Positions 33,566-46,843 of a DNA stretch of 64,000 bases are shown here, piece by piece. This stretch comes from Dermanyssus gallinae (lineage: Eukaryota > Arthropoda > Arachnida > Mesostigmata > Dermanyssidae), in assembly GCA_003439945.1 (NCBI GenBank), contig QVRM01002391.1, positions 24,877-88,876 on the forward strand, in the 5' to 3' direction. Position 1 is the stretch's first letter. Every line of letters begins with the position of its first letter. The notes under the pieces were generated by a model. That model saw nothing but the letters and a program-made list of their open reading frames with translations. It had not been told where the DNA came from and did not search any database. A program made the translations under genes and the position numbers.

Positions 33566-35549
33566 CCCCGATCCGACGAGGCGTGGATTTCCTCCTCAGA
33601 GCTACGCCATCCTGTTCTGTCGCTTTTGTCGACATTAAATGTCCGTTACCTTGACATCTTAGGTTTGCGTTGGGTAATATAGCTTTAGTGAATGGCGTTT
33701 TGACGCTGTATACTTTCAGAAAGTGCACATCGTTTAGAAAATTGGACTTCTCAGGTCCAATTTTCTAAACGATGTGCACCATGAAACTGTCGGTTACAGA
33801 ACTCCCACTGCAAGCACCACTGCGTTCAAATCGTATTACTAAAATATAATATTAAATCAATAATAATAGTTATTAATTCGGTTGCAGCACTGTTAAGTCA
33901 TCTATGTAAAGTTAAAGACAAAACTGAGCGTAAAATTATTTTCTCTGTGGCGACAAGATGTATTTACGTAGGACAAATGCCACAGTTGAAGTCATATGTG
34001 TGTCTATTTTTTATTCTCTCGAGCCACGTCACTGTACAAAAATAGGAAAACAAAGTGGCAGAGTGAGCAGATATGAGTGTACATACAAGTGGAAACAGAA
34101 AACTATATATATGCAAAGCGTGGGATATACCGCAAATTCTTACAACAGATACGAATAGTAAAATAACAAGTACTTTAAGTTCTAAAATAAAGCTTATAAC
34201 GTGATTTGTGTCAGGAGAAGAGAACTTAACGACCCTACTTTTCCTGGCAGTTTATAGAAGTATGCGTGAAGAGCCGGATTAGTAAATAGTGAAGTTCAAG
34301 GAAGAGAGATGTTTAGTGCGTACAGGTATTGACGTTGGCAACTTTGGAAAGTGGCGGCGTGGTTTGGGGTCTAGTGCGCTATATTCCCAGACCACGCGGG
34401 GGGGGGGGGGCGTGGTCATTTACCGGCGTATCACGGGTTTGACCCCTTGTTAATTAATTTTTTGGAACGATGCTCATTAAAAGTGAACGATAAATCAACG
34501 GTAAAATTCAACGGGCATACTGCCATAAGGACCGCAGGAAAAAACCCAGATATCCCAACATGTCCAGCATTGTGCATTGAAAATATGCCTTACTGCGTTA
34601 TCAAGCCCATAGGGAACGGAGAATAGTCTAAAATTTAAAAAATACTTCCTTAAAAATAATTTTAATTCTAGGTCTCGACGTAGAAAGTGTCGAAGTAATA
34701 ACACAAATTTAATAATAATATAGTAAAAAAATAAAAATAATAAATTCAATCCTTGAACCTAAGAATATGCACAGAGAATTGACAGCACTCGGACTAAGTT
34801 TGCTTGTAAGTCTCACACTTGTCGCTGCTGATTGCTGCCGGCGCATGTGCATCATATATTCCCAAAGCTTCCCATATTAAAACAGAAAAAAATCAGGTGT
34901 TGTCTGTTTTTGGACAGGTATGCACCCGTTGACGACGGTGTGCAACTGTATTTTATCCTTCTTCACCAAAAAAAAAACGTTCAAAGATACAACTATCTCA
35001 ATACACCTTTTGTGTTGTACAGGTAAGTTGCCGTTACTTGAGACTTGTTTGAGGAACGCTACCGTTGTCTACTTTCATTGCAACTAGTTTTGCTAAATGC
35101 GGAAGGAACCGTGGCACCATACATTTATAAAAGACGAGCAGATAAGTGGGCGTAGAAAAGAAGCATGATATGTTTCTCTTCTGCGCATATTCAGACACCT
35201 TTTAACCAAAGAACAATAGTCATTATAATGACATTGTTTGAAATAGTTATTTAATTAGTTCATACTTACGTGTACGTTCATATGACGTAGAATGATACCC
35301 AATAAAGTTACTAGAACTGCATTAAAAAAAACGGGTGGATTAAAAATAAATAAAGAAAGAAAGAAATAAGAACATTAGTAACATTAGTCAGTTACATTTG
35401 TAGGGCGTGGCTACCTGCGCATGACAGAGAAAAATAGCAGGTACGTGTGTCTTCCGTTCAGTTGACGCAATACGTGTTAGGACATCATGGCGTTCCCATT
35501 GCAAATTTGAAGGATTGAGAGGCAGCGAGGTGTCATTACATTTCAAACC
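33566..35549. other. Unit-2-specific AT-rich DNA
   Basis: This is the start of the 10.9-kb segment absent from unit 1. It contains a strong hairpin (33,723-33,779) and a poly-G run (34,398-34,410). Short frames only; no gene is recognised. Confidence 0.5.
33723..33779. repeat. Perfect 25-bp inverted repeat with 7-base loop
   Basis: The left arm starts GTGCACATCGTTTAG and ends GGAC; the loop is ttctcag; the right arm is the exact complement, ending GTGCAC at 33,779. All 25 pairs match. It is in the unit-2-only segment. Confidence 0.92.
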
Positions 35550-36060
35550 CCGGAAGATATTCAGCCGGCCAATATTTCTCGCAGGATAAGGCCGAATACG
35601 AAGGAGACTGTGTTTGCCACGGCTGAACTCATCGACAAGGAGAACGACCTAATGAGAAGTAATCGGCTTGTTCTAATGCGAGTGTTGGCAGTGTGGCGGG
35701 GTCCAGTTTTGAAACAGTAGGGACAATTTTGCACAGCAACTTGGGTTACCAAAAAGTGTTTACGCAGTGGGTTCTGAAGAAGCTCAGCAAAATGCAAAAG
35801 GGTGTATGGGGGGGGGCACTGCAACACATGTTCGGGTATATTGAAGACTCCGCTTTTTTGGAGTTGCGGATCGTCATTAGTGACGAGAGTTGGTGCCATC
35901 CTTCTGAGCCAAAGACGAAGTGGAACAGCATGCAATTGAAGCATTGTCGTTGTCACCATTTCCTAAAAAAATCAAAGCTGTGCGTTCCGCCGCCAAAGTG
36001 AGCTCTTCGCCGTTTTTTCGACGTCCGAGGCCGATACTAATCAGATTCCTCGGACACTGA
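35550..36060 (+). pseudogene. Decayed mariner-like transposase fragment
   Basis: The frame at 35,693-36,001 contains ETVGTILHSNLGYQKVFTQW and VLKKLSKMQK, the second DNA-binding helix region of mariner transposases. It continues with IVISDESWCHPSEPKTKW, the first catalytic Asp block (normally TGDESW followed by aromatic and E-rich residues). Frameshifts occur near 35,700 and 36,000, and stops follow. The second and third catalytic blocks are not visible, and no terminal repeats were found. It is not closely related to the intact mariner at 47,718-49,039, whose residues around DESWVYGYD differ. Confidence 0.7.
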
Positions 36061-36348
36061 AAAACCGTTCTACCAAGAGTTTGGGGAAATTGATTGAGGC
36101 GCTCACAGTTAGACTTACGCCAGTTTGGTCGGCCAAAACATCTTAGTAGAAGGCGCTCCAACTTGGACGATGGACTAAGGGAAACAGTGGAAGGACTGGC
36201 TCTCTGCATAGCTGCAGAAACTCTAGGAACAGAAAATCGATCAGCTCGTAAAACAGTAGGATAGTTGTGCTCAGGCCTCTAGTACTTATTTTTGAAGAAA
36301 ACCTTAAACTGTACCCACAGTGCCGTTTCTAATTTTTTTATTTGAACG

Positions 36349-36351
<3 letters not shown>

Positions 36352-36399
<48 letters not shown>
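36352..36399. repeat. (TA)n microsatellite
   Basis: A 48-bp TA array. A second short array lies at 36,604-36,619. Confidence 0.95.
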
Positions 36400-36403
<4 letters not shown>

Positions 36404-37502
36404 TATACTGTTCGTATATCACTTATGCGTCAGCATTTCGTCAGCGACTCTACTCACGGCGCTGTGTTGACCTCTTGGATCAAAACTGAAATACTCTGCA
36501 GTACCTTCTACTTTCCGTGGTGTTTTTTTCTCCGTGATAAGGTCTCAAGGCTCTATCTTCTCCAAAGCAAACGACATTTCTTCTTCTCAGCTTTTTCTGT
36601 TTATATATATATATATATAATTGTATGGTATCGTTCTATTTCATTAAAAAAATCATATTTATATTTGGATATACAATTTAAGTCATGTGACATCAAGTTA
36701 CCAACGCCGGATGGTACCAAACGGTTAGCGTTACGTCTATTGACAGCGTCTAGGGCAAAAAGGATTAATCCTTGGCGTTACCTGTATCGATTGTAAACCT
36801 TTCGCAGCAATTATGTTGTTAGCAGGCCTACCGACCCAGCGCGTTTACCGCAAAGGATACAAATTATGAGGCGAACGCTAGTGACAAATGACAGAACGGT
36901 AATGCTATAATTTTTCTCTTTACTTGAGGTGTAGTAGTCAGCGACACAGCTCAATCCAGCTTGCGAAAAAAAGTTTTTGAACATCATGCTTACGGTTTTC
37001 CCAAATTAGCTCAAATTGCAGGACTGCAGCTACTGCGGTATTAGCTACTAAACTATCGTCAACACTAAGTTTCACATGGCATGCAACAAGTGAGTAATTA
37101 TTGCTCAAATACGACACCCTGAAGATTGTGAGATTTAAAATAATTTTATTAGTATCTATGTGTCCGCCTGCTCTGGGCTCTCGAGCGGATTGCGTGAAAA
37201 GACAAGCAGAGGTGGGCCAAAGGTGGATTAGAATCGCATTGGGGAGTAAAACAGATAGACAGACAAGCCAAATCTGCAGGAATAAAGCTTTTGCCGGTTA
37301 TAATGCCGGCCCGTCGTCTACGTATGATACCAGTCCACTACAGTGGAGCTCCTGGAAGCAACCCGCCGTCCTCCATGACTCTATGCGTGCGTAAAACAAT
37401 GCCGAGCTCCGTTGGCTCGGAACTCTGGGAGCACACTTGATCATCACACAGTCGGTCATTACGTGCAGTTTAGATCGTCAGTATAGCAGCTTTCCATTGC
37501 TG

Positions 37503-37538
<36 letters not shown>

Positions 37539-38280
37539 CCTGGCCATCTCTCTCACTGACGGTTTCAGCTCGAGGAACCTGCCGGGGGGGGGGGGGGGGG
37601 AGGGGGTTGCCGACCAAGCGATGAAGACTCGACGACGACTTGACTTGAGCTAGTAGGCCACTTAGCCAGGATGGGGGGAACAGAACAGAGAACACCAGTC
37701 TCCCGGCTCTTTGCTCGTCACGCGAGCCTCCCTTGGCGAGAAAAAAAATTTGCCAAGTTCGTTGTATCGTACATGCCTTCTCATCGCTTCTTGCTCTGCA
37801 GAAGCGGAATGACGACGTCTCCCAAGGTAGTGTTGGGACGAGGCCATCTAATTATCGGCGCACATGGTAGTGTTGGCGCGCAGACTCGCTGGCTTTGGTA
37901 TGCGCTGCAAAAAAAGGCAGGCAAAAGACAATTGCTACCGCTACAGGTTTCTCCTGTAGAAAACAAAGCTTTCATTCAGTACACAATCTACTCAACTGCT
38001 TGTACCACTGCTACTACTAGATATAGGGTTGATTTGTAGCTGATGCTGCTGTCGTGCTAGATCGTGTTGTGGTCAGCTTTCAAAATACGGTGCGCCATAG
38101 GAAAGAAAGCGTCTTCTTCCTACTGTACAAAGGCAAGGTGCAGCATGCGAGACCCAGCATGTTGTTTGATGAGAACAGACACTAGCTTGGCTGGATAACT
38201 CTGTGAGTTTCGAGCTTCGCAAAGATTAGTAACGTCGAAGCCGCAGTGCCCGCTTTCCAGCGTAAAGGCTTGGATATTCG
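36400..38280. other. Unit-2-specific DNA, no gene seen
   Basis: Simple repeats dominate: a CT then TA run at 37,500-37,540 and a 17-base poly-G at 37,584-37,600. Frames at 36,425-36,796 and 37,671-38,039 are open but have no recognisable motif. Confidence 0.5.
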
Positions 38281-39480
38281 GAAATAAGGTGGTGGCGTCA
38301 AGCTCCGTCTATCGTATACATCCTATCCGATGTCCGAAGATAGTCCGAGCCCATCCGGATGGGCTCGGCCTGTTCCTCGATGACTGCACGTTACGGCCAT
38401 TGCACGCTGCCTTTGAAGCGGTGGGCGCTCCAAAGGATATTCCAGGACGCATGAGCACCGACGACGCAGGAGTCATGCGCGCAGAATCATCGCAAAGCGC
38501 CCCTCCGCCGTGAACAAATGCTTTCAGACAAATTGAAGTCGCGGGCGGCACGATACGACACGAAACAATGGAGACGCTGCTGCCGGCTGATGCCTAAGTA
38601 CTTGAGAAACGGCCTAAGAACAACGACGGCTCGAGGCTGTCCGGTGAAAGATAGGGAGGGGGGCGGTGGGTTGGGGGGCTCGAAAAAGAGGTGAGGAGCT
38701 CGAAAGTGTTTTACGGCGAACTCCTGGGAGTTGGCGAGCTATATCGGGACCTGATGGAAAAGACCAAACGAATGAAAGAGCAATGCATCCGCATGCATTG
38801 CATTGCCACTTTTTTCCGTCTGTCGTTGGTCGTCGACGGTCGGGGGGCGGAAGGGGGTGCGACGAATACGAAAGTGTTCCCTCCCTCCAAAGGCCCTAAA
38901 TCTCATATTCTTCGTCGTCGTCGTTGTCGTAAGCGGATTGCCAGATGCGGATGCGAATGGACCCTGCCAGGTCGTTCGACCGGGGCCCGGCTGAACCATG
39001 GAGAACAGGATAACCATCTTGGCAGAGAAGATGCACTCCTCTGCCTCTCTCTATTCTGCATTGCCCGCGCCAGGCCAGCTGCCCGGGCCCCGGACCCCGG
39101 CCGGCAGACGGGCGTCCCGTCTGTCCGTCAAGGGACATTTCGCGTACGCTGTACCAGCGGCTGGGCTGACGTGTCTGGGCGGCCATTGTGACATTGTGTG
39201 CTACGTTAGTGCCCTCTCGTAAGCCTTCTCCGCGCCCCCCAGAACAAACATCGCTCTCACGATACTCGTTCACGGTGTACTCTACGGGCCGCTCGCGCCC
39301 CTCGTGCGCCCGGGGATTCGAACGAACATGCTCATCAAATTCATCCACATCGCGTAGCGTCGCCTCATCGACTAGCGCTCGCGTATCATCATCAATCCCC
39401 TCCCCCCCCTTCGATCGTCGTCATCATTTAGCCGTCGGCCGAAGCACAAACTTTAAATTAAATCATCCTTGCGCCTAAAT
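38281..39480. other. CpG-rich segment, possible promoter or exon area
   Basis: The GC and CpG content is clearly higher than in the flanks. A perfect 24-bp palindrome (38,345-38,368, CCGAGCCCATCC and its complement) lies near the left side. On the minus strand a frame passing 39,390-39,250 is acidic and protein-like (DEATLRDVDEFDEHVRSNPR) and meets a GTGAGA donor-like site near 39,260. No acceptor or start codon is convincing. The long overlapping frames on the plus strand show no domain. Confidence 0.3.
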
Positions 39481-42400
39481 AGGATACGTTCGTTTCGCAC
39501 GGCAAATACATGGTACGTCCATCGACGTCGTCTTTGCTGCATCGCATCGACTACGCAATCATACGTTATTTACTGGCAAGGATGTTGCATTATTTGTTGT
39601 CTTGTATGTGTATGCCAATACTCATGCAAACTGCCGTCAATCTCTAAGCCAAGGGTGTAGTGGGTGTAACAGCGGCGAGTTCAAGATACAGTAGAGAAGT
39701 GAAACAAACCAGCTTGAGTGTTCTAGACTTGGTCCTGAAGACGGCGCATATAAGGGTTGGCGTCTACAAATAACCAGTAAACACTAAATCGGCACATCTT
39801 CAGACAGACAGACAGACAGCCCAACGGCGCTCTTGGACCTGCAATGCCTACGCAATTAACAAGCTACGGCTATGCCGCTTATAGCTTTTAGATCGCCTTT
39901 TGCGGGAATTCGATAACTAGCATCAACCTAAAAGCGGTGAACTGCAGTTTGCCACTACTAGTAATAGTTGTTTATAGAAATTACCACGGCCTGTTTACAC
40001 CAAAAGCTAAGTTCACCAATTTTTTGTATATTAAAATGATCATAAGTGAATACTCGCGGCGTAATCGTCAAGAATAGGTCCTTTCATTTTATCCTGCTCA
40101 GTAGATCTCCGGTAACATCAACGAACATTTCACCAGGAGGTCTAAGGCTGTGTCGAAAAAGCGGAAAAATTCGATAATCTTGGAATATAAAGTTAATTTT
40201 TAATTAATAATTAATTGCAATATGAAGACTACTTAGACTAGTACATTGTTGTTTAAGGATAAAGCTCAAAACTGTTTGCCATGTCTAATGTATATACGTT
40301 TAGTAGCGTTCTGCAGAGAACCGTTGTTCTGGTGGGAAGCCCGAGCTTTTGTTGATCTTCCGTTTTCTCGTTCAAAGTCGTCACTTATGATACTCCAAAT
40401 GTCACCGGTTACAATTGTCGCTCGTGTATAGGCCAATGGCACTAGGATGCCGCGGAGCCTCGTGTTTCCGATTTCATGGGTGACTGCGTCAGCCCAATAG
40501 TGTTTGTTAGATTGCGGATTGCGCTCTAAAGTCGTTTAGGGTAGCCAACATGGTTCAAAGAAAATCGCAAGGCTTAACGTCCTTAGTTGCGAACGGCCTA
40601 GAAGTCGGCTCTTAGAGAGTAATAAAGAAATACCTTAGAGAGTGCAAAAAGCAGAAGCTAAGCGATCAGCGAGCAGTATGTTCTGAGAATCGGGATCACA
40701 TAACAAGGGAAACTAAGCACACGTGAAAGTAAAACAATATAGAAAAGAAGAGCTTTTAATTCGTGTCAAGCTTTTATTTTGCCTTAAGGGCGCTTTTTTA
40801 GTGAGACGTATGCAACCCCCCCCCCTTTCATATACCACTCATCTATATCTAACTAGTTGCACACGCTCCCAGGAGACAATTGTCGCACCACTTACATCCT
40901 TAATAAAAACCGACTACTTGCACAGACAAGAGTGTTAATTTTACCTAGCTTACCTACACGGCCCAACAAAACATCTAAATTCAGCAATCTATCGCTGTAT
41001 ATATGGTAAACGATACTTTGGGGCCTGTCAGTCTGTTCTAGAATAAAATATGGAAATTAAGCTTCTCAAGGTAGGCCCTCTTATGTATATAATATTTGCG
41101 CAGAAAAATTAGCGCAGCCTATGGCAACGAGAGCAGCATACAAACAGAAACAGCAAGCAGTTATTTTATCTTCTAGATCGTACGAAAACGATGACTTTAT
41201 TAACTGTCGAAGCAACAGTATTATTAAGAGCTGCAGTGGAACTACAAAACCACTAACTATAGTAAAACAACACGAATACCAATGGTAAACCAAACAGTAC
41301 TACGACGGGCGACAACACAAGTAACAGCAACAACAACAACAACAACAACAACAATATCGTCTATATTACTACTTCCAACGCCACTACTTGAGCAACAAAG
41401 GCAAAGTTAACGGCTATAACAGCCACTGCCAATGGACTGTCAACCGGAAGCATTGTCAAAGCTTCAGAGCTGCTTAAATAATAATTTTTGAAAATAAAAC
41501 AAAGGCGCCAATTATTCATTGGCTCATTATGGACAGGATTGAATAAACTACCCGTTGAGAACAAACGACACCAACAACAGCAATAATGAACAGCATCAAC
41601 GGCTGTTGCAGCAGCAGAAACAACAACAACAACAACAACGAAGACTTATATGTAGCTGAAATATCCATTCTGTTTAAACAAGTGTAATTTATAATGGTAC
41701 GCGCGTTAGAACTTTTGGCCAGATTTTTCCTATCGGGGAATGTTCAACGAGCGGACATTCTTGAACTAGAGACACTGCATCGCTCCATGCCGTTCAGATT
41801 CAGGTCTAACCATTTTCTGCTAGCTACAGGCCAGGATTTTCTCATAATGCACACGTTGCACGAATGCACAAACTCAAATTTATTAATGTGGTCTACAAAC
41901 TCTAATAAATACTCTGGAAGCATTTGTATTTAGCTTTGTGTTAGCATTACAGTTCGTTATATAAGTAGTTGATTGCATTCGATTATTCCTTCAATTGGAG
42001 GAAAATAACAAAACTTTACCATCTGCATGTGATTTTTAACAATTACGGAAAACAGCAAATGCGGACAAAACGTGGCATGGGTTTACCGCTGTCGAACCCA
42101 GAATGCGAGAAAATCCAATTGCGTCAACGCACCATGTTAACGCGTTGTGAGGATGTCTGCCATGTGGGGCTTGTCTGAATCGTATAGGCTTAACAACAAG
42201 GATTTTCACGCGGACTTAAAAAACTAAGTCTATGCTAAGAAAACCGGCATCGTCATGAGACTAACGGTAGCAACAACCTTAGTTACTTGTTTACTTACAT
42301 GTGTACAACTCGAAACTAAATGATAGCAGAGTAATTGTGAGATGCTAAAAAAATATGAACTAAAGCGGTTTACACAGACTTGTATACAACCAATATTGCT

Positions 42401-42904
42401 CGTGCATTAACATTGCTCAAAAAAACATTTGTGGCAAGCTGTAAACCTGCATCTAACATGAGTGTCTCATCCTAGTAGCCACTATTGCACTAATAAACAA
42501 AAAATAGCAAGACTACATTAATATCAATTTTTGGATTGTGGTTAAAATCAGGATTAGCGGCTTTGCTAATTATATGCAATATATTCAGAATTATAAAGTA
42601 GAAAATTTGTGATTTTTGCTTCAGTAGATAATACCTAAACTATTGCAAATGAACCGCTTACCATAGTTTGCTCTTCGCAGTTATTTTATCAAAAAGAAAA
42701 CGCTCCTAGACGTTTGATAACTTAAACGACTAGACAAGAAGTTTTGACTTTAGACCAACAAAATCAATGCATCACACGTGAACAAGTATTTTAGTAGAGA
42801 AAACAGACATACTGTCAAACTTTTTACGTTAAATAGATTGAAAACTTAGTATCCCCTCCTTCCATATCGGACTCTCACAAAAGGGGAGGGGGCTGGCATA
42901 TACA

Positions 42905-42943
<39 letters not shown>

Positions 42944-43008
42944 TATATATAAAATATTTTTTTATTAATTCTACCATCTAATACATTTTAGTGTACTTAT
43001 ATATACTC

Positions 43009-43048
<40 letters not shown>
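39481..43048. other. AT-rich unit-2-specific DNA with simple repeats
   Basis: No gene is recognised. The stretch holds a CAA array at 41,328-41,354 and TA arrays at 42,909-42,940 and 43,010-43,048. Short frames lack motifs. Confidence 0.5.
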
Positions 43049-43052
<4 letters not shown>

Positions 43053-44122
43053 GGTGTTGCAGGAATATTTGAAGCGCGATATTCAGAATTGTAGAGCTCG
43101 TTAAAGCAAATATTTTTTCAATGGAATATGGCCTCTGAAAAGTCTTGTTTCGGAGTGAGAGCGAAATGACTACAATTTGTGACACTAGTGTTTTTGCCCG
43201 ACATAGGAGCACAAAATGTGCTGTTGCGAGACAACCTGTCTTCCTATGCAGAAACTAAGCACACCTTCGTGTTTGTGATAAAATTCTGCTCCATCTGGAG
43301 AATATGCATGGTCCGTCAGAAGATGCGATATGGTCGCTTAGAAGAGAATTCGCCAAAAATGAAGTTCTTTATTAGCGTTCACGCCAAATACTTCAGAATC
43401 ATAACCCTACAACCACCCACAGCGCTCAAAACGGACAAATTCAGCCAATGCGCAATTCATGGCGATCATTTTGGTACCAAGCATATGTCAATGCGAGCTG
43501 TGGTTGCGGAGTAATTACGATTTTTCGGAGGGCATGCCCAGGTTACGTGCATAAAAAATGACGCGCTGCGGCTGTCGCGCGACACGTCGGCGGTAGTGAA
43601 CGTCGCCACACAGTCATTTTACATGCACTTAACCTGGACATGCCCTCCGAAAAATGGTAATTACTCCGCAACCACAGCTCGCATTGATATATGTTTGGTA
43701 CCAAAATGATCGCCATGCGCATTGGCTGAATATGTCCGTTTTGAGCGCTGTGAGTGGTTGTAGGGTTATGATTCTGAAGTATTTGGCGTGAACGCTAATA
43801 AAGAACTTCATTTTTGGCGAATTCTCTTCTAAGCGACCATGTCGCGCCTTCTGACCGGCCTTGCATATTCATTCAGATGGAGCAGAATTTGATCACGAAT
43901 ACGATGGTGTGCTTAGTTTCTGTCTAGGAAGACTGGTTGTCTCGCAACAGCACATTTCGTGCTCCTATGTCGGGCAAAAACACCAGTGTCACAAATTGTA
44001 GTAATTTCACTCTCACTCCGAAACAAGACTTCTCAGAGACCATTTTCCATTGAAAAAAACATTGGCTTTAACGAGCTCTACAATTCTGTATATCGCTCTT
44101 CAAATATTCCTGCAACACCCTG

Positions 44123-44123
<1 letters not shown>
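43049..44123. mobile_element. Foldback / MITE-like element, 1,075-bp near-palindrome
   Basis: The ends read ACAGGGTGTTGCAGGAATAT and its complement. Almost the whole element is one inverted repeat: arms of about 510 bp (43,049-43,562 and 43,611-44,123) with scattered mismatches, around a central GC-rich spacer of about 50 bp. Both sides run directly into TA arrays, so the target was a TA repeat, consistent with the TA preference of Tc1/mariner enzymes. Frames inside read the same arm in both directions and encode no transposase. It is presumably non-autonomous. It occurs only in unit 2. Confidence 0.88.
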
Positions 44124-44165
<42 letters not shown>

Positions 44166-44455
44166 GTATATATATCGGATCGTTGTCAGCAGTGTTAAGA
44201 AAGATTATGTATGTGTGAACGAAAAAGGAAAAGAGGGGGGAGATGGAGAGAGAGAGAGAATTTCGGAGATAGTAAAGTGATGGTGTGCGGCAATTTCATA
44301 ACGTCGTCGACTTATCCAGACAGACTTAGCCGGGCTCAATTGGTTTTTTGTTCATCTCATTTCGTTCTTGGTCTCTCTACGGCCGGTGGATGGATGCCTC
44401 GTGTCGAGCTAGCCAGCCAGACAGGCAGTCGGGCAAGCAGCTTGCTCGACAGCCC
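44124..44455. other. TA array and spacer before block B, unit 2
   Basis: TA repeats with ACATA interruptions run to about 44,175, then 280 bp of unique sequence with a purine run (44,222-44,262). No gene is seen. Confidence 0.6.
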
Positions 44456-46812
44456 CGGCGGGGGTTCACGCCGTACCCCCATCGTTGTCATCACTGTGCG
44501 CACCATTTAGCGTCTGCTTGGCAGTGGTGGCGGCGGCAGTGGTAAAGGCGACAACGGCAGTGGCGGCATCAGCAACATCGCTATGACTTCCACGGACATA
44601 TACCCCCCCCCCGTTCCCCCCGCCCAGCACCCCTCGCTGTAGCACTCCATCAATGAGGGTAGTAGGGAATAGTGGCGGTGGCGACGGCGTCGCCGTATGG
44701 GGGGCACAATGATGGGTAGCCATGAAGTGTGAACGACCGGCGACGAAGCGATCAAGCGACCCATTGCAAAGGGCCACCACCGGGCCTTGGAAACGTCAAG
44801 AGTCGGCTTTGCCAAGAGTCACCGTATGACAACGACAACAATGACAATGAAGCAGAGATTCGAACCAATTGAATTTGCCGCCAGGTTCTGGCCTGTTCCG
44901 GGCGGATGAACAGGCTTGCCCGTCGCCCGACGTGCGTACCCACGCACCGCAACGCAGTTACTTACATGCTTTTGGTCCCGAAGTTGGAGGCTTGAGACCC
45001 TCGGAGGCAAACCGATAGCAGGCGAGAAATGGTTACAAAAAGATGCACGAGAAGAACGGTAATCTGTGTTCAATGCTGGGGCAAAGAAACGACGAGGAGC
45101 GGAAGGCTTCCGGGGAACTGAGGCTGGCGGGAGTGGAAAACGAAGGGCAGAAACGCCGTATGAGCCCGGCGAGCATCGTGGATGGAGCGGAAGGAACAGG
45201 CAGGATTGACCGTCGTCGTCGCCAGCCAGTCCGTCAACGAGTTAGCAGCTCGTCAGCAGTCAGCACGACCCTTCAGAAAGGAATAAGAGAAGGCTTCATG
45301 CCGTGTTATAATAGTAATAGAAGGAAACCCACCGAAAGACAGAAATTTGTAAAACGGGGGCGCTTGCCACATAAGAGAGAGCCGCGGTGCATTCGTAGTA
45401 GTAGTAATTGTTATTGTAGTATTTGCAGCAGCAAAGCCATAACCCATAAGGAGGGGTTGAAGTAATATTAAAGAATGGTTCCAGCTCCTCGCCTCTTCCT
45501 GAGGCCATTTAGGTGAGAGGTTTTTAGTGGGTATTATGCCAACAGCATCGGCATCGAGTCCCACACTACCCGGTGTGCGTAAACGCACATTTCCCTCTCA
45601 CCATAAAAAAAAGCCATACCCACATATACCACTACCGATGAATACCACGAGCACATCAGGACGCTGCCATCGTCGCCGCCGAAGGCCTTAGGCTGCAGTG
45701 ACAGGTCAAGCGATGATAGGTTACTTTACCGTCGTTACGCATGCCAAAAATCAGCTGAGCTCACGTCGTTACAACCATCGTCGGGAAGCCAAGGTGACGC
45801 CTCGAAGGAACTCGACGACGGCAAGGATAAGAAGAAATGGTATGTTATGTAAGAAAGATATAAACACATTCTTCAGTTAGTTAGTAGTGATTCAAAACAT
45901 TATTCCCAGAAAGAGGAACGGGGATACGGAGAGTTAGGTAGCTAGCTACACCTCTCGCCCTTAGCCGCCAACATTGCCTTGCTACGTACGCCGTTCTGGC
46001 TTGCCGATCGTGTCGCCCCAAGAAATTCAGCCAGCCAACTTACCAGCCACTACTACTGACGGCAACAAGACGAATAAGCGACAAAGAACTGGTAGTAGCG
46101 GCGAAAATCTGGCGCTGCCGCCATTCCACTCCCCCACCGTTGTTCCCACGATTTCCTCCTGCAGCTCATTCCTTCATGGCGTCGTCGTAGTTGTCGTAGT
46201 GATGATGATCGTTGTCCTATTGACTTGACGTGGTTTACCGCCGAAACCATCATCGACACAGGGGCGCTCGCCTACCCGGCCCCCTCTTCGTTGAGTTCGT
46301 TGCATTCACTTCATCTTCAACGCAAGGCTTCGTTGGCGTGCGGTATAGACGCTGCCGACGCGACGGTTGGGTTGTTGTTGTTGTTGCTAATGTTGCTGCT
46401 GCTATTGTTGTTGCTATAGCTGCTATTGTTGTTGTCGTTGTTGCTGTTGTTATCGCCGTCGTCGTCGTCGTCGTCGTCGAGGCGCGTAAATCTTAAAGCT
46501 ATAAATAAGCTACACCGAAAGGAAGTGCGCATAAGAAGACGACAGTGGAAGTAGCGGTAGTGGCATCGGCATCGGCGGCGACTACACGGTACCAGCGGAG
46601 AAGCGCCGAAGCAAACGAATTGTAACGCTCCAACAAAATAGCAACGAAAGTATGGGCAGAGCTGCTGAGCCAAGAGGGAATGAGGAAGGCTGAAGTGGCC
46701 GCGCCGAACCACAACACTAGGGGTCGCTCTCCGCTCCCCCCCGCTGCATTGCTGTTGTTGGCGTCGTCACTTTCACCGCTCCCATTGTTGTTGTTGTAGT
46801 CGTCGATGATGA

Positions 46813-46843
<31 letters not shown>

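Noticed and set aside
39318..39335. ggggattcgaacg, complement of a tRNA B box, in the CpG-rich segment
   Set aside because: The surrounding bases on the minus strand do not fold into a T arm and no A box is found at tRNA spacing.
43179..43811. Open frames inside the foldback element
   Set aside because: The same arm sequence is read in opposite directions (LTALKTD/PTALKTDKF stretches). No transposase or other domain is present.
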